DNA of 64,000 nucleotides from contig NZ_JARZHH010000064.1 in assembly GCF_029946515.1 (NCBI RefSeq), forward strand, positions 1-64,000. The letters are read 5' to 3'. Each line of letters opens with the position of its first letter. Position 1 is the stretch's first letter. The notes under the pieces were generated by a model. That model was given only the letters and a program-made list of their open reading frames with translations, was not told the origin of the DNA and made no database searches. The translations under genes were made by a program, and so were the position numbers. Source of the stretch: Polyangium sp. 6x1. GTDB taxonomy: Bacteria > Myxococcota_A > Polyangia > Polyangiales > Polyangiaceae. Below, piece after piece: positions 9,198-16,193 of the stretch.

Positions 9198-10405
9198 CGT
9201 CCCACCTCGCTTCGCGACCCGTTCAGCGCGGGCGGCGCATCGGAGGCCTGCACGTTGTGCTTGCGCTCGTGCAGGCGCATGTGACCTCGCTGGATCCCCT
9301 CCCCCGCGAGCGCGCGCAGCGCCGCGAGGTTCGACGCGAGCCCCACCGACGCGAGCGCCACGGCGAGCTCGCCCGCCGTCGCCGCGCCCAGCATGTCGAG
9401 CGCCGCGCGCACGCCTGGATGCGCGCTCGACAGGCCGCCCGCCGTGCCCACCGCGAGCGGCAGCTCCGCCTCACCGACGAGCCCGCCGGGCTTGCGCTTC
9501 CACGTGCTGAGTGGCCGGTACGTGCCGCGGTGCGCGGCGAATGCGTGCGCGCCCGCCTCGATCGCCCGAAAGTCTTGCCCGAGCGCGATCGCGGCCGCGT
9601 CGAGCCCGTTCATGAAGCCCTTGTTGTGGGTGACGGCGCGGAAGACATCGAGCTCCGCAAAGCGGCTTGCCCGCGCGATGCCGCTCGCGAGCTCCGCACC
9701 GCCCACGTCCTCGTCGCGCACCTCCGCGCGGACCCGCACGAGCCGCCGGAGCGGCAAGTTCGTGAGGATCCGGAGCCCCATCGTCCCGCCCGCGATCTCG
9801 TGCACCACCGGCGCCATCGCCTCGGCCACCGTGTCGACGGTGTTCGCGCCCATGCAGTCGCCCACGTCGACGTGCACGTGCAGCACGATCACCCCGAGCG
9901 CCTCGTCGAGCACCCGCACGTCGAGATCACGCACACCGCCGCCGCGGGCCACCATGCGCGGGATCGACGCGTCGCCGAGCGCGGAGAGCCGCGCTCGAGC
10001 ATCGAGGATCCGCGCGCAAGCGGCGGTCGGATCGGGCACGTCGTCGAGCTGGATCTGCGCCGTCATGATCGGCGGATCCGCCTCGCCGAAGAACCCGCCC
10101 GAAGCACGAACCATCCGCGCCGCGTTCGACGCCGCGGCCACGACGCTCGGCTCCTCGGTGGCCATGGGCACGAGGACGTCGCGGCCGTTGATCACGAAGT
10201 TCAGGCCCACGCCGAGCGGGAGCGCGTGCGTCGCGATCACGTTCTCGCTCATGTGATCGGCCACCACGACGTCGACGAACCCGCCCCGCGCGAGGTGCGC
10301 GAACGAGACATCGTCGACGGCGCCCATCTCGCGCAGCACGCCGAGGCGCGCCTCGGGCGAGCGCTCGTAGAACTTGCTGATGCGGCTCGTGATCGCGCGC
10401 GTCAT
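9194..10405 (-). CDS. mvaA: Hydroxymethylglutaryl-CoA reductase, class II type
   Basis: A 403-residue soluble HMG-CoA reductase of the bacterial class II type. Landmarks: SENVIATHALPLGVGLNF near the N-terminus, EEPSVVAAASNAAR, the dinucleotide-site DCMGANTVDTVAEA, the catalytic Lys in HNKGFMNG with GQD following, and the C-terminal catalytic His in GHMRLHERK. Class II enzymes can work in either direction. Placement between a DAHP synthase and menG, with a polyprenyl synthase upstream, suggests a mevalonate (isoprenoid) role for the menaquinone tail. Overlaps of 4 bp on both sides indicate one transcript. Confidence 0.93.
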   Translation of the reverse strand: MTRAITSRISKFYERSPEARLGVLREMGAVDDVSFAHLARGGFVDVVVADHMSENVIATHALPLGVGLNFVINGRDVLVPMATEEPSVVAAASNAARMVRASGGFFGEADPPIMTAQIQLDDVPDPTAACARILDARARLSALGDASIPRMVARGGGVRDLDVRVLDEALGVIVLHVHVDVGDCMGANTVDTVAEAMAPVVHEIAGGTMGLRILTNLPLRRLVRVRAEVRDEDVGGAELASGIARASRFAELDVFRAVTHNKGFMNGLDAAAIALGQDFRAIEAGAHAFAAHRGTYRPLSTWKRKPGGLVGEAELPLAVGTAGGLSSAHPGVRAALDMLGAATAGELAVALASVGLASNLAALRALAGEGIQRGHMRLHERKHNVQASDAPPALNGSRSEVGR

Positions 10406-11391
10406 CGGGCCTCCTCCGTCGAGGCGAGCCGGCCGAGCAGCGGGCCGAGCTCGCCGAGCGGCACCGCCTGCGGGCCGTCCGAGAGCGCCGTCGACGGATC
10501 CGGGTGCGTCTCGATCATGAGGCCTGCCGCGCCCGCCGAGAGCGCCGCGCGGCCGAGCGGCGCGACGAGATCACGCCTGCCGAGGCCATGCGAAGGATCC
10601 ACCACGACCGGCAGTCGATGCACGTACCGCAGGAGCGCCACGGCCCCGATGTCGAGCAGGTTCCGCGTCGAGTCGTCGAAGCCGCGGATGCCCCGCTCGC
10701 AGAAGATCACGCCCTTCGCGCCGTGCGAGAGCAGGTACTCGCCCGCGAGCAGCCACTCCTCGATCGTCGCGGCCATGCCTCGCTTCAAGAGCACCGGCTT
10801 CTCCGTCTTGCCGATCGCCTTGAGCAACGAGAAGTTCTGCATGTTGCGCGAGCCGACCTGCACGAGATCGGCGTACGCCGCGACCGCGGAGACGTGCCCC
10901 TCGCCGAGCGCCTCGGTCACGACGCGCATCCCGGCCTCGTCGGCCGCGCGCCGCACCCATTCGAGCGCGACGTCGCCATGACCCTGGAACGCGTAGGGGC
11001 TCGTCCGCGGCTTGTACGCGCCGCCGCGGATGAACGAGACGCCGAGCGACGAGAGGACAGAGGCCGTCTCGCGCACCTGCGCCTCGGATTCGAGGCTGCA
11101 CGGTCCACACATGAACACCGGTTTGTCTGCACCGACCTTCAGGCCGCCCACGTCGACGACCAGGCCCTGCGCCGAGACCAACGGGTGCGCGGGCTTCGGC
11201 GTCGTCACCTCGGCGACGCCGTCGATCCGGGCGAGATCCTCGGGATCCGCCGGCTGCGAATGCGGCGCGATCACGTAATGCACGGCGCCGCCGGACGTAC
11301 TGCGCTCCACGCGCGAAACCCAGAGCCCCCGCCCCGTGAGCTCCCTGAGCACGTTCGCCGCGTCGGCGCCGCTCTTCAAGGACACGATCAT
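10402..11391 (-). CDS. aroF: 3-Deoxy-7-phosphoheptulonate (DAHP) synthase, type I-beta
   Basis: A 329-residue enzyme for the first shikimate-pathway step (PEP plus erythrose 4-phosphate). About 80 N-terminal residues form a ferredoxin-like regulatory segment, then the barrel: GPCSLES, KPRTSPYAFQG, QVGSRNMQN, LLKRGM, CERGIRGFD and DPSHGLGRR. Type I-beta enzymes of this build are usually feedback-controlled through the N-terminal domain. The ATG at 11391 gives the normal family N-terminus (MIVSLKSGA). Lying 5 nt behind the polyprenyl synthase and overlapping mvaA, it would feed chorismate to menF. Confidence 0.94.
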   Translation of the reverse strand: MIVSLKSGADAANVLRELTGRGLWVSRVERSTSGGAVHYVIAPHSQPADPEDLARIDGVAEVTTPKPAHPLVSAQGLVVDVGGLKVGADKPVFMCGPCSLESEAQVRETASVLSSLGVSFIRGGAYKPRTSPYAFQGHGDVALEWVRRAADEAGMRVVTEALGEGHVSAVAAYADLVQVGSRNMQNFSLLKAIGKTEKPVLLKRGMAATIEEWLLAGEYLLSHGAKGVIFCERGIRGFDDSTRNLLDIGAVALLRYVHRLPVVVDPSHGLGRRDLVAPLGRAALSAGAAGLMIETHPDPSTALSDGPQAVPLGELGPLLGRLASTEEAR

Positions 11392-11396
11392 GGCGC

Positions 11397-12467
11397 TTAC
11401 CTCCTGCGCTCGGGCGTCGCGCGCGCGACGGTCACGAGCGCACTCTTGGCGACTCCATCCGGGATCGACGAGAGGCCCGCGATGGCCTCCTCGCAGAGCT
11501 TCCGCGCGAGCGCGAGGCACTCGTCGACCACGCCCGACGAGCGAAGCTGCGAGGCCACGCGGCCGCCGACCTCGGGACCGACCTCCTCGCCCGCGCACAC
11601 CGCCTCGAGCAGCGGCACGAGCTCCGGGCAACGCTCGAGCGCGCAGAGCAAGGGGTAGGTCATCTTCCCCTCGCCGAGATCCGCGAGCAGCATCTTGCCC
11701 GTGGCCTCGGGATCACCCGCGACGTCGAGGACGTCGTCGACGAGCTGGAACGCGACGCCGAGCTTCTTGCCGTAATCGACGAGCGCCTCGCAGCCCTCGT
11801 CGCTCAAGCCGCCGGCGCGCCCGCCCGCGAACATCGCCCACCGGAAGAGCGAGGCCGTCTTGCCGTCGACGATGTGGAAGTAGTCGCTGACGCTCGTGTC
11901 GAGCTTGCCGCGCCGCGCGAGCTGCATCGACTCGGCGATGACCATCTCCTTGATGACGTCGAGCATGCGCGCGAGGACCTCGGCGTTGCCCGCGCGCTGG
12001 ATGCGGCAGAGCGCCTCGACGAGCAGCCAGTCGCCGCCGAAGATGCTCGCGGCGTTGCCGTAGATGACGCGCGCCGCGTCGGCGCCGCGCCTTCGCGCGC
12101 CGACGTCGACGACGTCGTCGTGCAGGAGCGTCGCGTTGTGCACGAGCTCGACGGCCACGGCGTAGGCGCGCGCCGCGTCGTTGAAGCCCTTGCCCACATG
12201 CGCCGCGAGCGCGACGACGATGGGCCGCAGGCGCTTGCCGTCCTGCGAGAGCAAGTGCCGCGCGCTCGCCTGGGCCGGCGTCTCCGCCCCGAGCCCCACG
12301 GCCGAGATCGCGCGATCGACCTCGTCGAGGTCGTGCGCGAGGAAGAGGCGGAGCTCCGCGAGCTTGGCCGCGAGCGGATCGAGGCCGTGCTCCTGGCAGC
12401 CACGCTCGAGGGTTCCGACGACGTCGTGATGCGGGACGCGCTGGATGGGATACGTTGCGATCGACAT
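11397..12467 (-). CDS. Polyprenyl diphosphate synthase (trans-isoprenyl type)
   Basis: A 356-residue all-alpha prenyl synthase that extends allylic diphosphates with IPP. It has DGKRLRP, the first Asp-rich motif LLHDDVVD and the second FQLVDDVLDV, the usual metal-diphosphate ligands. No bulky aromatic sits immediately before the first DDxxD, which fits a long-chain product such as a C40 menaquinone tail, though length cannot be fixed by eye. The ATG at 12467 was chosen because the conserved fold starts soon after it; longer in-frame extensions are Arg-rich and not protein-like. It begins the tight operon 62 bp after the regulator gene. Confidence 0.93.
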   Translation of the reverse strand: MSIATYPIQRVPHHDVVGTLERGCQEHGLDPLAAKLAELRLFLAHDLDEVDRAISAVGLGAETPAQASARHLLSQDGKRLRPIVVALAAHVGKGFNDAARAYAVAVELVHNATLLHDDVVDVGARRRGADAARVIYGNAASIFGGDWLLVEALCRIQRAGNAEVLARMLDVIKEMVIAESMQLARRGKLDTSVSDYFHIVDGKTASLFRWAMFAGGRAGGLSDEGCEALVDYGKKLGVAFQLVDDVLDVAGDPEATGKMLLADLGEGKMTYPLLCALERCPELVPLLEAVCAGEEVGPEVGGRVASQLRSSGVVDECLALARKLCEEAIAGLSSIPDGVAKSALVTVARATPERRR

Positions 12468-12529
12468 GGGTTCTCCCGCCGGGGCACGGCGTTTCCGCGC
12501 CGTCCCCGGACCGAAGGGTCTCGAGATGG

Positions 12530-13099
12530 CTAGGCCCTGCGCTTGCGTGTCGCCACGCGAAGCGGAAAACGGATGAGGTCGCCGAACGGCGAAAAGTCCA
12601 CGCGGCGCGATCGAATGAAGCCGTCGAGCGCGGTCTCGGCGACGATCACGAAGGAGAGCAGCCGGCGCACCCGATCGGCGCGTTGCGCGGCGCCCGGCAG
12701 GCGCGGGCGAGCCTCGAGCATCGCGACCGCGCGCTCGAGCCGCGCGCGCACCGACTCGGCGAGCAGCCGCTCGCGCTCGTCGAAGACCTTCGAGATCATC
12801 TTCCAGAAGTCCGTCTCGGCCTCGAAGTACTCCTTGCGCTCGCCGGGCCGGAACACGCGCCGGACCACGCCCCAGCGCTGGAGCTCGGTGAGCGACATGC
12901 TCACCGCGCCGGCCGAGAGGCTCAGCCGCTCGCCGATGACGGCCGCGGGCAAGGGCTCCGCCGCGATGAACAGGATCGTCCACACACGCCCGAGCACGCG
13001 CCGAAAACCCCAGTGCTCGATCACGTCGCCGATCGCCTCGGCCGCGATGAGCTCGGCCTCGTGGCCGTCGTCCTGTCTGGGGGTCTCGCGCTCGGACAT
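12530..13099 (-). CDS. GbsR/MarR-family winged-helix transcriptional regulator
   Basis: A 189-residue protein resembling the GbsR branch of the MarR superfamily. It has an N-terminal IGDVIEHWGFRRVLGRVWTILFI segment, a winged-helix region at about 55-95 (ERLSLSAGAVSMSLTELQRWGVVRRV) and a helical C-terminus for dimerisation. Family members bind palindromic operators. A perfect palindrome lies just upstream of its start codon (13112-13129). It is the first gene of the minus-strand run into the menaquinone genes, so autoregulation and control of that operon are plausible; this is inferred from position. Confidence 0.8.
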   Translation of the reverse strand: MSERETPRQDDGHEAELIAAEAIGDVIEHWGFRRVLGRVWTILFIAAEPLPAAVIGERLSLSAGAVSMSLTELQRWGVVRRVFRPGERKEYFEAETDFWKMISKVFDERERLLAESVRARLERAVAMLEARPRLPGAAQRADRVRRLLSFVIVAETALDGFIRSRRVDFSPFGDLIRFPLRVATRKRRA

Positions 13100-13111
13100 G
13101 GCAGAATGAAC

Positions 13112-13129
13112 TTTCAAAAGATTTTGAAA
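13112..13129. promoter_or_regulatory. Perfect 18-bp palindrome, likely operator of the GbsR-like regulator
   Basis: TTTCAAAAGATTTTGAAA reads identically on both strands except for the GA centre. It ends 13 bp upstream of the regulator's ATG, in an AT-rich patch that stands out against the GC-rich background. Position, symmetry and length suit a dimeric winged-helix repressor blocking the promoter or ribosome-binding site. Confidence 0.6.
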
Positions 13130-13270
13130 CTGCAAGTAGCGACAATGGGTGATGCGGTCAAGACCGAGCGCAGACATTTCGCGCGCAGCGCAGCGCGTCG
13201 CCATCACGGCGCGGCGTGACGACGCGGCGCGAAAGGCCCGCGTGACGAGGATGCGCACGATGGAAACGAC

Positions 13271-13298
13271 GCGGCCCCGACGATGTCGCCGGGGCCGC
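13271..13298 (-). terminator. GC hairpin downstream of pckG
   Basis: GCGGCCCC (13271-13278) pairs with GGGGCCGC (13291-13298), about 27 bp past the pckG stop codon on the minus strand. Only a short TTT follows, so it is a weak intrinsic terminator at best, but placement after the gene fits transcript ending. Confidence 0.45.
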
Positions 13299-13324
13299 GG
13301 AAGCAGCGTCGCGAGGGGATCGAA

Positions 13325-15073
13325 TCAGGTCTGGAGGTTCGATCGCAGCGCGCGGTGCTCGCGCCAGATCCCCTCGGGCATCCTGTCGCCGAACGATCCG
13401 AAGAACGCCTCCTGATCGACGAGGTCCGCGAGCCACGCGTCGCGATCGATCGAGAAGAGCTCGCTCATCGCAGACGCCTGCAGATCGAGCCCGCTCGTGT
13501 CGATCTCGCCCTCGTTCGGGAAGATGCCGAGCGCGGTCTCGCGGCCCTTCGCGCGGCCGTGCACGCGATCGTTGATCCACCGCAGCACGCGCAGGTTCTC
13601 GCCGAAGCCGGGCCAGAGGATCTTGCCCGCGTCGTTCGTGCGGAACCAGTTCACGTGGAAGACCTTCGGGAAGGCCGGGCGCCCGCGCCCCATCTCGAGC
13701 CAGTGCCCGAAGTAGTCGCCCATGTTGTATCCGCAGAACGGGCGCATCGCCATCGGGTCGCGGCGCACGACGCCAATCTTGCCCGTGGCCGCTGCCGTCG
13801 TCTCCGAGGCCAGCGACGCGCCGAGGTACACGCCGTGCGCCCAGTCCCGCGCCTCGTAGACGAGCGGCGCGAGCTTCGCCCTGCGGCCGCCGAACACGAA
13901 CGCGCTGATCGGCACGCCATCGGGCGCCTCCATCAACGACGAGACGCAAGGACACTGCTTCGCCGGCGCGCAGAAACGGCTGTTCGGATGCGCCGCCGGC
14001 TCCTTGCTCGCGGGCGTCCAGGGCCTGCCCTGCCAGTCCGTGAGCGCGTCCGGCACCTGGCCATCCATGCCCTCCCACCACGGATGCCGATCACGCGTCA
14101 TCGCGACGTTCGTGAAGATCGTGTTGCGCTGGACCGTGGCGAGGGCATTCGGGTTCGTCTTGCGGCTCGTGCCAGGCGCGACGCCGAAGAAGCCCGCCTC
14201 GGGGTTGACCGCCCAGAGCCGGCCATCGGGGCCGACGCGCAGCCACGCGATGTCGTCGCCCACGGTCCAAACCTTCCAGCCCTGCTGGCTCGCGGGCGGC
14301 ACGAGCATCGCAAGGTTCGTCTTGCCGCAGGCGCTCGGGAACGCGGCGCAGATGTACGTGACGTTCCCCGCGGGATCCTCGAGCCCCATGATGAGCATGT
14401 GCTCCGCGAGCCAGCCCTCGTCGCGCGCCATGGTGCTCGCGATGCGCAGCGCGAAGCACTTCTTGCCGAGCAGCGCGTTGCCGCCGTAGCCCGAGCCCAC
14501 GCTCCAGATGAGCCGCTCCTTGGGGAAATGCGCGATGAAGCGACGGTTCGGATCGAGGTCGCCGAGCGAGTGCAAACCCCGGCAGAAGTCGCTCGACGTG
14601 CCGAGGTGCTCGAGCGCGACCTTGCCCATGCGGGTCATGATCCGCATGCTCGCCGCGACGTAAGCGCTGTCCGTGATCTCGACGCCGACCTTCGAGGCGG
14701 GCGAGCCGACCGGGCCCATCAGGTACGGGACCACGTACATCGTCCGGCCGCGCATCGAGCGGTCGAAGAGCCGGCCGATCTTCTCCCGCGCGTCCGCCGG
14801 CGACATCCAGTTGTTCGTCGGCCCAGCGTGCTCGGCCCGCTCCGAGCAGATGAAGGTAAGGTGCTCGGTGCGCGCCACGTCGGACGGATGGCTCCGGTGC
14901 AGGTAACACCCGGGGTACGCGGCCTGGTCGAGCTCATGCAGCGTGCCGTCCCGAAGCATGGCCTGCACGAGGCCGCGATACTCTTCCTCGGAGCCGTCAC
15001 ACCACACCACGCGGTCGGGCTCCGTCTGGCGGGCCACCTCGTCGACCCACGCGGAAAGGCTCTGATTGTTCAT
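13325..15073 (-). CDS. pckG: Phosphoenolpyruvate carboxykinase (GTP)
   Basis: A 582-residue GTP-dependent PEPCK that interconverts oxaloacetate and PEP, the entry to gluconeogenesis. The P-loop with the hyperreactive Cys is FPSACGKTNLAML near residue 245. Other family blocks are YPGCYLHRSHPSDVARTEH, ERLIWSVGSGYGGNALLGKK and PISAFVFGGRR. The ATG at 15073 gives a normal N-terminus. It is transcribed alone, divergent from the phosphoesterase gene across a 139-bp gap. Confidence 0.97.
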   Translation of the reverse strand: MNNQSLSAWVDEVARQTEPDRVVWCDGSEEEYRGLVQAMLRDGTLHELDQAAYPGCYLHRSHPSDVARTEHLTFICSERAEHAGPTNNWMSPADAREKIGRLFDRSMRGRTMYVVPYLMGPVGSPASKVGVEITDSAYVAASMRIMTRMGKVALEHLGTSSDFCRGLHSLGDLDPNRRFIAHFPKERLIWSVGSGYGGNALLGKKCFALRIASTMARDEGWLAEHMLIMGLEDPAGNVTYICAAFPSACGKTNLAMLVPPASQQGWKVWTVGDDIAWLRVGPDGRLWAVNPEAGFFGVAPGTSRKTNPNALATVQRNTIFTNVAMTRDRHPWWEGMDGQVPDALTDWQGRPWTPASKEPAAHPNSRFCAPAKQCPCVSSLMEAPDGVPISAFVFGGRRAKLAPLVYEARDWAHGVYLGASLASETTAAATGKIGVVRRDPMAMRPFCGYNMGDYFGHWLEMGRGRPAFPKVFHVNWFRTNDAGKILWPGFGENLRVLRWINDRVHGRAKGRETALGIFPNEGEIDTSGLDLQASAMSELFSIDRDAWLADLVDQEAFFGSFGDRMPEGIWREHRALRSNLQT

Positions 15074-15212
15074 GGCGGCGTAGAGTAGCCCCCAGGGCAG
15101 CGAGACGCTACCGGGTGGGTTTCCGCGGGATCAACGCCCCTTCGCCCCGATGTGACGAGGGCGTGCGCGCTTTCCCGAGCAAGATCTCCGAAGTGCGGTA
15201 CTCTCGCCCGCT

Positions 15213-16073
15213 GTGCGACGCGTCGTCGTGCTTCCAGAACGCGGCAAGCTCATCGTCGCCACGGACCTTCAGGGTCACGTGGACGATTTCGAGCACGTCA
15301 CTTCCATTTTCGAACGCGCCGCCCGCGAGCCCGATGGGGCCGTCCTGGTCGTCACGGGCGACCTGGTACACGGGCCCGAGCTCGAAGAGATGGATTGGCC
15401 CGACTACCTCGGCAGCTTCTACGAGGGCGACTCGCCCGCGCTGCTCGAACGAGCGCGCGACCTGCAAAACAGGTACCCGGGGCGCGTTCATTATCTGCTC
15501 GGCAACCACGAGCACGCGCACGTCGGCGGGCCGATCGTCGCGAAGTTCTTCCCGGACGAAGCGATGCGGCTCGAGGAGCTGCTCGGCGACGAAGGCACGA
15601 TGTCGATGCGCGCCTGGTTCCGCACGTGGCCGTTCGTCGCGGTGGCCCCGAAGGCTCAGCTCGTCATGCTGCATGCGGCGCCGCACGCGCGCATCCAGAG
15701 CCGAGACGACCTCGAGAACCTGTCGCTCGACGGCTGCACGGGCCTGACGCTCGAAGAGATGGCCGCCCGCGGGACGCTCGGGGCGCTGCTCTGGGCTCGG
15801 ACGACCTCGTCCGAGCGCGCCTGGTCCTTCCTGCGCGCCATCCACCCGAACGCGCGCGTCGCCGTGTACGGGCACGACGTCGCGCGGACGGGTTACGCGA
15901 TCGATCGCGAGCCGATGCTCTGCGTGTCGACGAGCTTCGGCTGCTTCGACGGGGACAAGATGTACCTGGAGTGGGATCTCGCGGAGCCCGCGGCGAACGC
16001 CGAGGATGCGGCCCGCCGAGGCCTCCGGCTCTTGCATCCGGGGGCCCCGGCGGTGCACCGGGTCGCGTTTTAG
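15213..16073 (+). CDS. Calcineurin-like metallophosphoesterase with a DxQ first motif
   Basis: A 286-residue soluble phosphoesterase, probably a protein phosphatase or nucleotidase. Motifs: ATDLQGHVDDF near residues 17-27, VVTGDLVHG, LLGNHEHAH, and YGHDVARTGYAID towards the C-terminus. In the first motif the usual metal-binding His of DxH is Gln (DLQG); the GD, GNHE and GHD motifs are kept. The start is a GTG at 15213, giving MRRVVVLPERG before the first strand. It converges with the FTR1 gene. Substrate unknown. Confidence 0.8.
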   Translation: MRRVVVLPERGKLIVATDLQGHVDDFEHVTSIFERAAREPDGAVLVVTGDLVHGPELEEMDWPDYLGSFYEGDSPALLERARDLQNRYPGRVHYLLGNHEHAHVGGPIVAKFFPDEAMRLEELLGDEGTMSMRAWFRTWPFVAVAPKAQLVMLHAAPHARIQSRDDLENLSLDGCTGLTLEEMAARGTLGALLWARTTSSERAWSFLRAIHPNARVAVYGHDVARTGYAIDREPMLCVSTSFGCFDGDKMYLEWDLAEPAANAEDAARRGLRLLHPGAPAVHRVAF

Positions 16074-16076
16074 CGG

Positions 16077-16189
16077 GTCGTCGAGAAGCGCCGCGAGCGC
16101 CCTGGAGCTAGGGAGGAGGACTCAAGAATACGAGAGTATTCCGAGGACGACGACCGACGATCCAGGGCGCGCAGCAAGCTCATCGACGA
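16077..16189. terminator. Nested inverted repeat between convergent genes
   Basis: The 120-bp gap between the phosphoesterase and the FTR1 permease is almost filled by an inverted repeat. The outer arms are 16077-16105 and 16161-16189 (about 21 of 29 positions complementary, including a perfect GCGCCCTGGA block). At the centre GAATAC (16126-16131) and GTATTC (16136-16141) enclose GAGA. Its place between two 3' ends suggests a bidirectional terminator. It is unrelated in sequence to the interspersed hairpin element in the other tail-to-tail gaps. Confidence 0.5.
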
Positions 16190-16193
16190 CCGG

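Noticed and set aside
15074-15212. A small gene in the pckG/phosphoesterase gap
   Set aside because: Open frames here are extensions of the phosphoesterase in other registers and show no independent start signal.
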